30,003 bases of DNA from NCBI GenBank assembly GCA_002385885.1, contig DGEI01000009.1:1-30003 (forward strand), in the 5' to 3' direction. Positions 7,361 to 14,590 of the stretch are shown here, piece by piece. The stretch is from Firmicutes bacterium UBA3930. GTDB lineage: Bacteria > Bacillota > Clostridia > Caldicoprobacterales > Caldicoprobacteraceae. Numbering within the stretch: position 1 is the stretch's first letter; each line of letters opens with the position of its first letter. A program made the translations under genes and the position numbers. The notes beneath the pieces are model-generated. The model saw only the letters and a program-made list of their open reading frames with translations, ran no database searches and had not been told where the DNA came from.

Positions 7361-7430
7361 AACAGACAAACTAAAAACAAGGAGGCGATGAATATGAGAA
7401 CAAAAAAGTCCCTTGTTTTATTTGTCTGTT
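7361..7430 (+). repeat. 20-bp imperfect inverted repeat enclosing the ribosome site and start of the lipoprotein gene
   Basis: AACAGACAAA (7361-7370) pairs with TTTGTCTGTT (7421-7430). AAAACAAGG (7374-7382) pairs with CCTTGTTTT (7411-7419), and T7372 pairs with A7420. Only A7373 and C7371 bulge. The stem takes in half of the AAGGAGG ribosome site, and the 28-nt loop carries both candidate ATG codons. The right arm codes for part of the signal peptide. Confidence 0.6.
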
Positions 7431-7936
7431 TATTTTTGATCTTAACACTGGCTGCTGCGTGTACTCAGATGAGGACACCAAGACAGGATCAGCAGCAGGG
7501 GCGGCAGACTGATGAGAATGTACCCCGTACAACCAGGCAGATAATCCCAAGAACGCCGGTAACCCCGTCTGCTCCGGATGGTACGCCTACAAAGACAGAT
7601 AACAGGCAGTATACTGAAAGAGCCAGGCGAATTGCCAACAAGGTTGCCGATATAGATGAGATAGAATCGGCCGCCTGTGTAATAACCGGTAATACTGCTA
7701 TGATAGGTGTACAATTCAATGAGCAGTATAAAGGAAAAATGACTGACGCAATCAAGAAAAAAATAGATCAGGTTGTGAAACAAGCTGATACCAGGATAGA
7801 CCGGGTAGCTGTTACTGCAGATCCTGACGTAGTAAGCCGCATCAGGGATATTTTCAGGGATATCGGCCAAGGGAAGCCTGTGTCGGGTTTTGCAAAGGAG
7901 ATTAATGAACTGCTGAACAGAATACAGCCAAAGTGA
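7394..7936 (+). CDS. YhcN/YlaJ-family sporulation lipoprotein
   Basis: A 180-residue lipoprotein with a lipobox ending LAAAC (Cys23), an acid/Gln/Pro-rich linker, and a C-terminal domain with NKVADIDEIESAACVITGN and later DQVVKQADTRIDRVAVTADP. This is the pattern of the YhcN/YlaJ spore lipoprotein family, which Bacillus and clostridia place in the spore membrane and coat. AAGGAGG at 7379-7385 is 8 nt from ATG 7394 but only 2 nt from ATG 7388, so 7394 is chosen. A long stem encloses the initiation region. CATTATA at 7332-7338 resembles a sigma-G -10, but no convincing -35 is seen. A terminator follows directly. The gene supports a spore-forming host. Confidence 0.87.
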   Translation: MRTKKSLVLFVCLFLILTLAAACTQMRTPRQDQQQGRQTDENVPRTTRQIIPRTPVTPSAPDGTPTKTDNRQYTERARRIANKVADIDEIESAACVITGNTAMIGVQFNEQYKGKMTDAIKKKIDQVVKQADTRIDRVAVTADPDVVSRIRDIFRDIGQGKPVSGFAKEINELLNRIQPK

Positions 7937-7975
7937 GCAAGGGGTAGGGCTTTTTATGCCCTACTTCCTGCTTTA
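7937..7975 (+). terminator. Hairpin terminator after the sporulation lipoprotein gene
   Basis: Immediately after the TGA stop, a 14-nt arm (7937-7950, core GTAGGGC) pairs with 7958-7971 (core GCCCTAC) with one mismatch and two G-U pairs. The loop is 7 nt. A short T run (TTTAT) follows. The T tract is weak, so efficiency may be moderate. Confidence 0.7.
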
Positions 7976-8095
7976 TAGCGTTTTCTTATCAGCTCATCTG
8001 CTTCCGCTTTTCCGCAAGTCAAAAAATAATATGATATGATTTTTCTCATGCGGGTTCATCTGCGCATATAAAGCATATCCATCGAACATTCCATA

Positions 8096-8123
8096 TATGG
8101 ATCAAAACATATATTGATCCATA
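8096..8123. repeat. 10-bp perfect inverted repeat, 8-bp spacer
   Basis: TATGGATCAA (8096-8105) and TTGATCCATA (8114-8123) are exact reverse complements around AACATATA. It lies in the 298-bp gap between the lipoprotein terminator and the hydrolase gene, next to the palindrome CCATATATGG (8091-8100). Size and symmetry suit a repressor dimer site. The rest of the gap is AT-rich and shows no gene. Confidence 0.5.
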
Positions 8124-8173
8124 AAACAGAATATGGGACGATATAATAAAAATATAGTAATTTACGGGAAAAA

Positions 8174-8204
8174 ATAGTATACTGGAAATGGTATATTATA
8201 CTAT
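8174..8204 (+). promoter_or_regulatory. Candidate promoter/operator of the hydrolase gene
   Basis: ATAGTATA (8174-8181) and TATACTAT (8197-8204) form a perfect 8-bp inverted repeat. Between and overlapping the arms lies TGGTATATT (8189-8197), an extended -10-like element predicting a start near 8204, about 17 nt before the GGGAGGGG ribosome site. No clear -35 is seen. Confidence 0.4.
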
Positions 8205-8234
8205 TATGTTTCAGTCAGATGGGAGGGGAATAAT

Positions 8235-9017
8235 GTGCAAAAAGCGGTGGAAATCCAAAGAAACGGTATGATACTAAGAGGAATGATGCATACACCGGAT
8301 GAATTCACGGAGAAGATCCCAATGGCTTTAGTTTTCCATGGTTTTACCGGGAATAAAATGGAACCTCACTTTATATTCGTCAAATTGTCCAGGATGCTGG
8401 AGAAGGCGGGCATTGCCAGTCTGAGGTTTGATTTTCTGGGCAGCGGTGAGAGTGATGGTGAATTTAAAGATATGACACTGTCAGGGGAACTGAAGGATGC
8501 AGAGGCAATTTTGCAATATGCCAAGAGCCTTGACTTTGTCGATCAAAACAAAATTTTCGCTGTAGGCCTCAGCATGGGGGGAGCCGTTGCCAGCATGCTT
8601 GCCGGATTGTATCCTCTGGATATAGCTGCCCTGTGTCTATGGGCGCCCGCAGGTAATATAGGGGAGCTGGTCCAAAATACAGTAAGAGAGATGGAAGCAG
8701 CTGGTGTTGATGTTGGCGGGATGAAGTATTATGATTTCAGCGGCAATCTTGTAGGTAAAGCTTTCGTGGAAGATGTAATATCGCTGGATGTATTTAAGAC
8801 TGCCTCTTCCTATGATAAACAGGTGTTGATATTTCATGGGGATAAAGACGATTCGGTGCCGCTGGAAACCTCATACAGATATATGGATATATACGGAGAT
8901 AAAGCCAGGCTGAATGTGATAAAAGATGCTGACCATACATTTAATAAATACGAGTGGGAACAGGAGGTAATAAAAGGAACTGTGGAGTTCCTGAAAAGCC
9001 AGATAAACGGCGTATAA
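8235..9017 (+). CDS. Alpha/beta hydrolase (serine esterase type)
   Basis: A 260-residue soluble alpha/beta-fold hydrolase. The oxyanion strand is HGFTGN (35-40), the nucleophile elbow GLSMGG has Ser113, HGDKDDSVP gives the acid (D205), and DADHTF gives His234. Nothing in the triad is missing. The order and length resemble the cinnamoyl-ester hydrolase/acylglycerol-lipase-like group, but the substrate cannot be set from sequence. GTG 8235 is the start: GGGAGGGG (8221-8228) is 6 nt upstream, and the overlapping ATG at 8233 is in another frame. The MgtC-type gene follows after 19 nt, so the two are probably co-transcribed. Confidence 0.88.
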   Translation: MQKAVEIQRNGMILRGMMHTPDEFTEKIPMALVFHGFTGNKMEPHFIFVKLSRMLEKAGIASLRFDFLGSGESDGEFKDMTLSGELKDAEAILQYAKSLDFVDQNKIFAVGLSMGGAVASMLAGLYPLDIAALCLWAPAGNIGELVQNTVREMEAAGVDVGGMKYYDFSGNLVGKAFVEDVISLDVFKTASSYDKQVLIFHGDKDDSVPLETSYRYMDIYGDKARLNVIKDADHTFNKYEWEQEVIKGTVEFLKSQINGV

Positions 9018-9036
9018 ACAAAAATGGAGGGATACA

Positions 9037-9696
9037 ATGGATTGGGAGGATGCTTTAAAACTGATTCTGGCAATGGTTTTGGGCGGCCTTGTAGGACTTG
9101 AAAGGGAAATAACCAACCGGCCGGCCGGATTTCGTACCCATACCCTTGTATGCATGGGTTCAGCACTGGTTATGATAACAGCCAAATACATATTCGGAAT
9201 ATACCATAACATGGTAAATCTGGATCCGGCCAGGCTGGGGGCTCAGGTTATAAGCGGCATCGGTTTTTTGGGAGCAGGCACAATTATGAAGGACGAAGCC
9301 CGGGTTCGCGGCCTGACCACCGCTGCCAGCCTTTGGGTTGTTGCATGTATTGGATTGGCTGTCGGGTCCGGATTATACCAGGTATCTATATTTGCTGCTT
9401 TGCTGGTATATGTAGTATTAATATTATTGAAAAAAATTGAGGCCTTGTTCAGAAGGAATTCAGGGGTAGCGGTTATCGAAATGGATATTCGTAATACTCC
9501 CGGCCAGATTGCCAGGGTAACCGACTGCATGGGACAGCTGAAGGTCGTGATCCGCGATATAAAAATTCAGCCCAGCGATGAACCGTGGATACATGCAAAG
9601 TTCTATATCCGGCTGCCCCGCAACGTGACATATGAAAGCCTGATGGCTGAACTTAAGGCCGTTGAAGGTATTATGCTCAATATGGATGATGACTAA
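9037..9696 (+). CDS. MgtC/SapB-family membrane protein
   Basis: A 219-residue protein of the MgtC/SapB family. It has four or five N-terminal membrane segments with the signatures LGGLVGLEREITNRPAGFRT, HTLVCMGSAL, ISGIGFLGAGTIMKD and VRGLTTAASLWVVA. A soluble C-terminal domain of about 80 residues, from roughly residue 145, has an ACT-like beta-alpha-beta appearance. In pathogens MgtC inhibits the F-type ATP synthase and supports growth in low Mg2+; the role of family members in free-living Firmicutes is less certain. The ribosome site TGGAGGG lies 5-6 nt upstream. It is in the same direction as, and 19 nt after, the hydrolase. Confidence 0.9.
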   Translation: MDWEDALKLILAMVLGGLVGLEREITNRPAGFRTHTLVCMGSALVMITAKYIFGIYHNMVNLDPARLGAQVISGIGFLGAGTIMKDEARVRGLTTAASLWVVACIGLAVGSGLYQVSIFAALLVYVVLILLKKIEALFRRNSGVAVIEMDIRNTPGQIARVTDCMGQLKVVIRDIKIQPSDEPWIHAKFYIRLPRNVTYESLMAELKAVEGIMLNMDDD

Positions 9697-9762
9697 AGTG
9701 TCAGCTGAATTAACAGGTAAAACAGTGAACATAACAGGCTTGTGGTTTTAAGCAGTAAACTG

Positions 9763-9771
9763 TGTTATAAT
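9763..9771 (+). promoter_or_regulatory. Extended -10 promoter of the Mur-like gene
   Basis: TGTTATAAT is a perfect extended -10 (TGnTATAAT), giving a start near 9778 and a leader of about 30 nt. The -35 region is poor, as allowed for extended -10 promoters. The same nonamer recurs before the genes at 21301 and 27615. Confidence 0.55.
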
Positions 9772-9808
9772 AAATGGACCAATATATATTGTAGAAGGTG
9801 AAATTAAT

Positions 9809-11182
9809 ATGCTGTTAAGAGAGCTGCTGGCGAGTACACCGATTTATGAGATGATTGGATACAGAAAGGTTGATATAAAGGGGCTGGCTGTTAATCCGGA
9901 TGACGTAAAAGACGATTATTTATATATATACTGTCCTGAAACAAGCAAACTTCCATATGAACAATCTGTGAAGCATGCTGTTGAACAAGGCGCTGCAGCT
10001 GTTTGCATCGGACAGGACCAGGATATTATCAAGTCATACAATGTGACTTTTATAAAAACGTATCATGTCAATCGGTTTATATCAGCTGTGGCAAGAAACT
10101 TCTATAGATCTCCGTCCCAGGCCATGGAATTAGTCGGGATTACAGGTTCGCACGGAAAAACTACTATTGGCTGGATGATAAAATCCATATTGGATGCCTC
10201 CCGGGAACCGGGTGTTGTTATAGGAGCTTCATATTGTCAGATGGGAAATGAAATTTGTACCATACATGATAATGCCATTCACCCTTTTACGTTAAACGCT
10301 TTACTGCATCAGGCAATGCAAAAGGGTATACATATAGCAATAATTGAGTGTTCATACACGGCCATTGTGAAAGAATTATTACGGCATATATGGTTTGACA
10401 GTATTATCTATACAGATCTTTATACTTATTTTCAGAATGATAAAGCCGATTACCATTATCTTGAGATTAGAAGTGCATTGATAGATCATTTAAAAGGTGT
10501 GAAATCACCGATTATTGTCAATGTAGATGATTATTATGCTGATAAGCTGAAGAGGGACAGCCTGATAGGATATGGCATATGCCGTCCATGTTATGTGAAT
10601 GCAATAGACATAGAGCTTACACCAAAGGGCAGCCGGTTTAGTGTTGTAACTCCCCTGGGTGAGTGTGAAATGACTCTCAATGTTACGGGCATACATAATG
10701 TTTATAATGCTCTGGCCGTTGTTGCGTGGGGCTTGAACAAAGGTATTGAATTGCCGCGTATACAACAGGGGCTTATGGATTTTGAGAACCCGGCAGCTGT
10801 TGGCGATGCGAGCAAGAGCAACAAGACTGTCAGGATATACGTACATGAAATGGCTGAAATGAGTGAACTCGAAGAAATATACCAGAAAATCAATAATGAG
10901 AGTGGTAGTAAACTGACTACTCTATTATCAATCAGAACACAACTTAATGAATTGAGTTACCGTGAAATTGGACAGGTAATCGGCAGATACAGCGAGCGAT
11001 GTATTATTGTACCAAATCATTCGTCAAAAAATTCAATGAATGCCGCTTTTGGTGTAGCCCAGCATATGGGAGGTATAGTTATAGACCATGAAGTGGACTG
11101 TTACAAGGCCATTCAAAAAGCAGTTGATACTGCCAAAGAAGAAGACAGTATACTTATATTATTCAAAAACAACACAGAGTAA
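9809..11182 (+). CDS. Divergent Mur-ligase-like protein (MurE/MurF-type fold)
   Basis: A 457-residue protein with the three-domain Mur ligase layout. There is an N-terminal substrate domain, then a central ATPase domain with the P-loop GITGSHGKTT (residues 110-119) and a long middle containing VNVDDYYADKL and NVTGIHNVYNALAVVAWG, the usual GxHNxxNxxAA position. A C-terminal domain follows. MurE hallmarks are altered: the DHLDYH region reads NDKADYHYL, the DNPR motif for meso-diaminopimelate is absent, and the terminal GKGHE reads LFKNNTE. It stands outside any cell-wall cluster. Real MurE activity is therefore doubtful. It may ligate another amino acid or amide, or be regulatory. The ribosome site GAAGGTG is 8 nt upstream of the ATG. 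Confidence 0.75.
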   Translation: MLLRELLASTPIYEMIGYRKVDIKGLAVNPDDVKDDYLYIYCPETSKLPYEQSVKHAVEQGAAAVCIGQDQDIIKSYNVTFIKTYHVNRFISAVARNFYRSPSQAMELVGITGSHGKTTIGWMIKSILDASREPGVVIGASYCQMGNEICTIHDNAIHPFTLNALLHQAMQKGIHIAIIECSYTAIVKELLRHIWFDSIIYTDLYTYFQNDKADYHYLEIRSALIDHLKGVKSPIIVNVDDYYADKLKRDSLIGYGICRPCYVNAIDIELTPKGSRFSVVTPLGECEMTLNVTGIHNVYNALAVVAWGLNKGIELPRIQQGLMDFENPAAVGDASKSNKTVRIYVHEMAEMSELEEIYQKINNESGSKLTTLLSIRTQLNELSYREIGQVIGRYSERCIIVPNHSSKNSMNAAFGVAQHMGGIVIDHEVDCYKAIQKAVDTAKEEDSILILFKNNTE

Positions 11183-11279
11183 TAATATGCACATCGTATA
11201 CCTCTTGCTTTGAAATGATAATAAAATATGATAAGCCAGTGATAAATTATATATCAGTGAAAGGTATGTGAGGAGATAT

Positions 11280-12332
11280 ATGGATATAAAGGATTTTATA
11301 GCTAAGCTTGTGGCTGTGCCGGGTGTTTCAGGGTATGAAGAAAGGATTGCCCGGGTTATATCTGAGGCATTTAATTCTTACTGCCAGGAGGTAAGAACGG
11401 ATGCTTTTTTCAATGTATTCGGCCGGAAAACCGACGGGCACGGCGAAAACATGCCCAAAGTGATGGTTGCTGCTCATATGGATGAAATAGGATTAATGGT
11501 GACTCATATCGATGAAAAAGGTTTTATCCGGTTTACCAATATAGGAGGGGTTGATCCCCGTATACTCCCGGGCCAGGAGGTTGAAATTCATGGAAAGAAA
11601 AAACTGTTTGGAGTTATAGGGGCAAAACCGCCTCATTTACAACAGGCAGAAGATGCAAAAAAAGCTGTAGAGATGAAAGACATGGCTATTGACGCAGGCC
11701 TATCCGCAGAACATGCTAAAGAGCTTATAAACATAGGGGATATTATTACTTTTGTAAGCCCCTTGGTTGAACTTAAAGGGGGGATGGTGTCTGCAAAATC
11801 ACTTGACGATCGGGCAGGAGTGGCTGTACTCCTGGAGACCATGAAAGAGCTTGACAAACTGCGTTTTTGTGCAGATGTTTATTTTGTTGCTACCGTTCAG
11901 GAAGAGGTAGGAGTCAGGGGAGCAGCCATCAGTACATACCGGATAGCCCCTGATATAGGAATTGCAATAGACGTTACCCATGGGGATACGCCGGATGCAT
12001 CCAGGGATGAGACCTTTGCAATGAATAAAGGCCCGGTTATTGCAGTTGGGCCAAATATGCATCCCCGTTTGACGCAAAAAGTTATGGATACGGCTAAAGA
12101 GTATGGAATCGATTATATGGTGGAAGTGGAGCCGGGACCTACGGGTACCGATGCCCGTGCCATTCAGATATCGCGATATGGGGTTCCTACCGTACTCATT
12201 GAGATTCCTTTGCGCTATATGCATACTACCGTGGAAACCCTTAATTTGGATAATATCAGGAAGGCTGCCAGGCTGCTGGCGCGTTTTATTGCGTCGTTGA
12301 AGGAGGATTGGAACCAATGGCTGAATTATTGA
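11280..12332 (+). CDS. M42 family metallo-aminopeptidase, first of three
   Basis: A 350-residue di-metal aminopeptidase of the M42 (TET/FrvX, once called endoglucanase M) family, cytosolic and usually dodecameric. The metal and catalytic residues are all visible: AAHMDEIG (H66), SLDDRAG (D176), the QEEVGVRGA pair (E208 catalytic, E209), IAIDVTHGDTP (D231) and RYMHTTVE (H315). The frame allows GTG 11268, but TGAGGAG at 11269-11275 sits 4 nt before ATG 11280, giving MDIKDFIAKL, the typical family start. It overlaps the second copy by 16 nt. The ordered cluster recalls the three adjacent M42 genes of Thermotoga maritima. Confidence 0.93.
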   Translation: MDIKDFIAKLVAVPGVSGYEERIARVISEAFNSYCQEVRTDAFFNVFGRKTDGHGENMPKVMVAAHMDEIGLMVTHIDEKGFIRFTNIGGVDPRILPGQEVEIHGKKKLFGVIGAKPPHLQQAEDAKKAVEMKDMAIDAGLSAEHAKELINIGDIITFVSPLVELKGGMVSAKSLDDRAGVAVLLETMKELDKLRFCADVYFVATVQEEVGVRGAAISTYRIAPDIGIAIDVTHGDTPDASRDETFAMNKGPVIAVGPNMHPRLTQKVMDTAKEYGIDYMVEVEPGPTGTDARAIQISRYGVPTVLIEIPLRYMHTTVETLNLDNIRKAARLLARFIASLKEDWNQWLNY

Positions 12333-13333
12333 AACAATTGACTGAGATTGGCGGAGTGTCAGGGGATGAAGGCCGGGTCCGGAAGCTGATAAGTGATAAT
12401 ATTTCTCCTTTTGTTGATGATGTTTATACCGACAGAATAGGCAACCTGATTGCCTACAAAAAAGGGAAAAAAGATGGGAAAAAAATCATGTTATGTGCCC
12501 ATATGGACGAGATAGGGCTGATTATTACGGGTATACAGGATGACGGCATGCTAAAATTCAGGGCTGTAGGCGGAATAGATCCCCGGATCCTGGTATCAAA
12601 GCGGGTCCTTATAGGCAAGAATGCCTGTCCGGGTGTATTAGGAATAAAGGCTATTCATCTTCAGGAGGTTGAAGAACGTAAAAATGCAGTAAAGGTTAAG
12701 CAAATGTATATAGATATCGGCGCTGTGTCCAGAGAGGAGGCAGGCCAGGCTGTTAGTTTGGGTGACTATGCCGTATTTGACAGTAAGTATGTTGAATTTG
12801 GTGAAGACAAGGTTAAAGCGAAAGCCCTGGATGACAGAGCGGGGTGTGCCATGCTTGTAGAGTTGATTAAGCAGGAATACGATTATGACATCTATACATG
12901 TTTCAGTGTCCAGGAGGAGGTAGGGCTGCGGGGAGCTGAGGTGCTGGGATACAGCATCAATCCTGATATAGCCATTGTGGTTGAGGGAACCACTTGTTCC
13001 GATGTTCCTGATGTGGATGAACATCTTTATACTACCGAGATGGGGAAAGGCCCTGCCATCACCATTATGGATGCCAGTTCCTATGCAAACAAAGAACTGG
13101 TAGAAATGCTGGTGAAGACTGCGCAGAAAAACGATATACCCTTTCAGTTCAAAAAGACTGTTACCGGGGGTAATGATGCGGGAAGAATTCACCTGGCCAG
13201 GGAGGGAGTAAAGACAGCGGCTGTATCAGTGCCCTGCCGCTATATACACAGCCCTTCCTCGGTAATGGATCTTAATGATTACAGGAATACTATCCGATTA
13301 TTATCGACCTTTTTGAAAGGATGTGAATTATAA
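12317..13333 (+). CDS. M42 family metallo-aminopeptidase, second of three
   Basis: A 338-residue M42 paralogue. AHMDEIG (H62), ALDDRAG (D172), QEEVGLRGA and CRYIHSPSS are present. The fourth ligand position reads IVVEGTTCSDVPD, with Glu where the neighbours have Asp (AxDVT); Glu at this site marks one M42 subgroup and still can bind metal. TTG 12308 is possible, but AGGAGG at 12301-12306, inside the first gene, is 10 nt from ATG 12317, so that start is used. Its start lies inside the end of gene one and its TAA shares one base with the start of gene three, indicating translational coupling. Confidence 0.92.
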   Translation: MAELLKQLTEIGGVSGDEGRVRKLISDNISPFVDDVYTDRIGNLIAYKKGKKDGKKIMLCAHMDEIGLIITGIQDDGMLKFRAVGGIDPRILVSKRVLIGKNACPGVLGIKAIHLQEVEERKNAVKVKQMYIDIGAVSREEAGQAVSLGDYAVFDSKYVEFGEDKVKAKALDDRAGCAMLVELIKQEYDYDIYTCFSVQEEVGLRGAEVLGYSINPDIAIVVEGTTCSDVPDVDEHLYTTEMGKGPAITIMDASSYANKELVEMLVKTAQKNDIPFQFKKTVTGGNDAGRIHLAREGVKTAAVSVPCRYIHSPSSVMDLNDYRNTIRLLSTFLKGCEL

Positions 13334-14328
13334 TGAAGGAACTCCTAAAAAAGCTGACCCAGGCATACGGCCCTTCAGGCAGTGAAGAGATTGTCCGGGA
13401 CATTATCCGCGATGAGATCAAGGCTTATGTGGATGAGATAAAAGTGGATGTGCTCGGGAATTTAATAGCTGTTAAAAAGGGCAGCGGTATGAAGGTTATG
13501 CTGGCGGCACATATGGATCAGATCGGTTTTATAGTAACCCACATTGATGATAAGGGATTTTTGAGATTTTCCCGTGTCGGCGGCATATCGGCCGGAAACA
13601 GCATAAACCGGAGGGTAATATTCAAAAATGGTGTGACGGGTGTTATAAGCTATGATGGCGATATTGAGAACATCAATAGCATAAAACTTGACAAGATGTA
13701 TATTGATATTGGGGCCTCAGGCCCCGAAGAAGCCCAGGATTCAGTGGCCATAGGAGACGTGGCGGTGTATTGCTCCCCCTTTACGGAAAATAAGGGGAGA
13801 TATATAGGTAAAGCCATGGACGATCGGGCCGGCTGTGCATTACTTATTGAAACTGCCAGACGGCTTAAGAGTTCACCTCATGAAATATACTTTGTGTTTA
13901 CCGTTCAGGAGGAGCTGGGGGTAAGAGGGGCCAAAACCTCTGCATATGCGCTTAATCCGGATATAGGTATTGCAGTGGATGTTACCAGGACAGGAGATAC
14001 GCCTAAAGCCAGGCCTATGGAAGTTAAACTCGGGGGCGGCCCTGCCATCAAAATTAAGGATTCCCTGGTGATGGCGCATCCCAGGGTCAGGGAACTGATG
14101 GTAAAGAAGGCAAAAGAAATCGGGATTCCATATCAAATGGAGATCCTGGAGGCCGGGGGAACTGATGCCGGACCTATACATCTCACCCGGGAAGGGGTTC
14201 CTTCAGGAGTTATTTCTATTCCATGCCGTTATGTACACAGTGACAGCGAGATGGTGGATGCGTCTGACCTGGAGAATGGTGTTAAACTATTGCTGAAAAT
14301 ACTGGAAGATGAAATAGACATATTCTGA
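13333..14328 (+). CDS. M42 family metallo-aminopeptidase, third of three
   Basis: A 331-residue M42 paralogue with AAHMDQIG (H60; Gln replaces the usual Glu after HMD), AMDDRAG, QEELGVRGA, IAVDVTRTGDTP and CRYVHSDSE. The metal ligands are therefore complete. ATG 13333 overlaps the stop of gene two in TAATG. The three copies diverge well outside their motifs and may have different N-terminal residue preferences or form hetero-oligomers, as shown for archaeal TET peptidases. A good terminator follows at 14374-14418, closing the operon. Confidence 0.93.
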   Translation: MKELLKKLTQAYGPSGSEEIVRDIIRDEIKAYVDEIKVDVLGNLIAVKKGSGMKVMLAAHMDQIGFIVTHIDDKGFLRFSRVGGISAGNSINRRVIFKNGVTGVISYDGDIENINSIKLDKMYIDIGASGPEEAQDSVAIGDVAVYCSPFTENKGRYIGKAMDDRAGCALLIETARRLKSSPHEIYFVFTVQEELGVRGAKTSAYALNPDIGIAVDVTRTGDTPKARPMEVKLGGGPAIKIKDSLVMAHPRVRELMVKKAKEIGIPYQMEILEAGGTDAGPIHLTREGVPSGVISIPCRYVHSDSEMVDASDLENGVKLLLKILEDEIDIF

Positions 14329-14373
14329 TTTTTAGGATCCCTGATTATGCTATAACCCATATGCAGTAGATCT

Positions 14374-14418
14374 ACCATGGGGCAGTATATGTTGTTTATA
14401 ATTGTCCCATGGTTTTTT
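14374..14418 (+). terminator. Rho-independent terminator of the M42 operon
   Basis: ACCATGGGGCA (14374-14384) pairs with TGTCCCATGGT (14403-14413) over 11 bp with one G-U pair. The loop is 18 nt. TTTTTTATTTATTT follows. The region 14419-14590 after it is AT-rich and holds no convincing gene; a 61-codon frame there begins inside this terminator and is rejected. Confidence 0.82.
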
Positions 14419-14590
14419 ATTTATTTCATGGTGTATCTGACTTGAAGCAGGCAAGTTATGCAAGGCAAAACAGATTCAAAAGCGGGGAAGAAAGCGCATG
14501 GGCGATTACCCGGGCAAGAAAAGGCTTGAATATAATCCTGATAATATATAGAATAAATAGTATGAGTAAATATTTGAGGAAGGTTATTGA

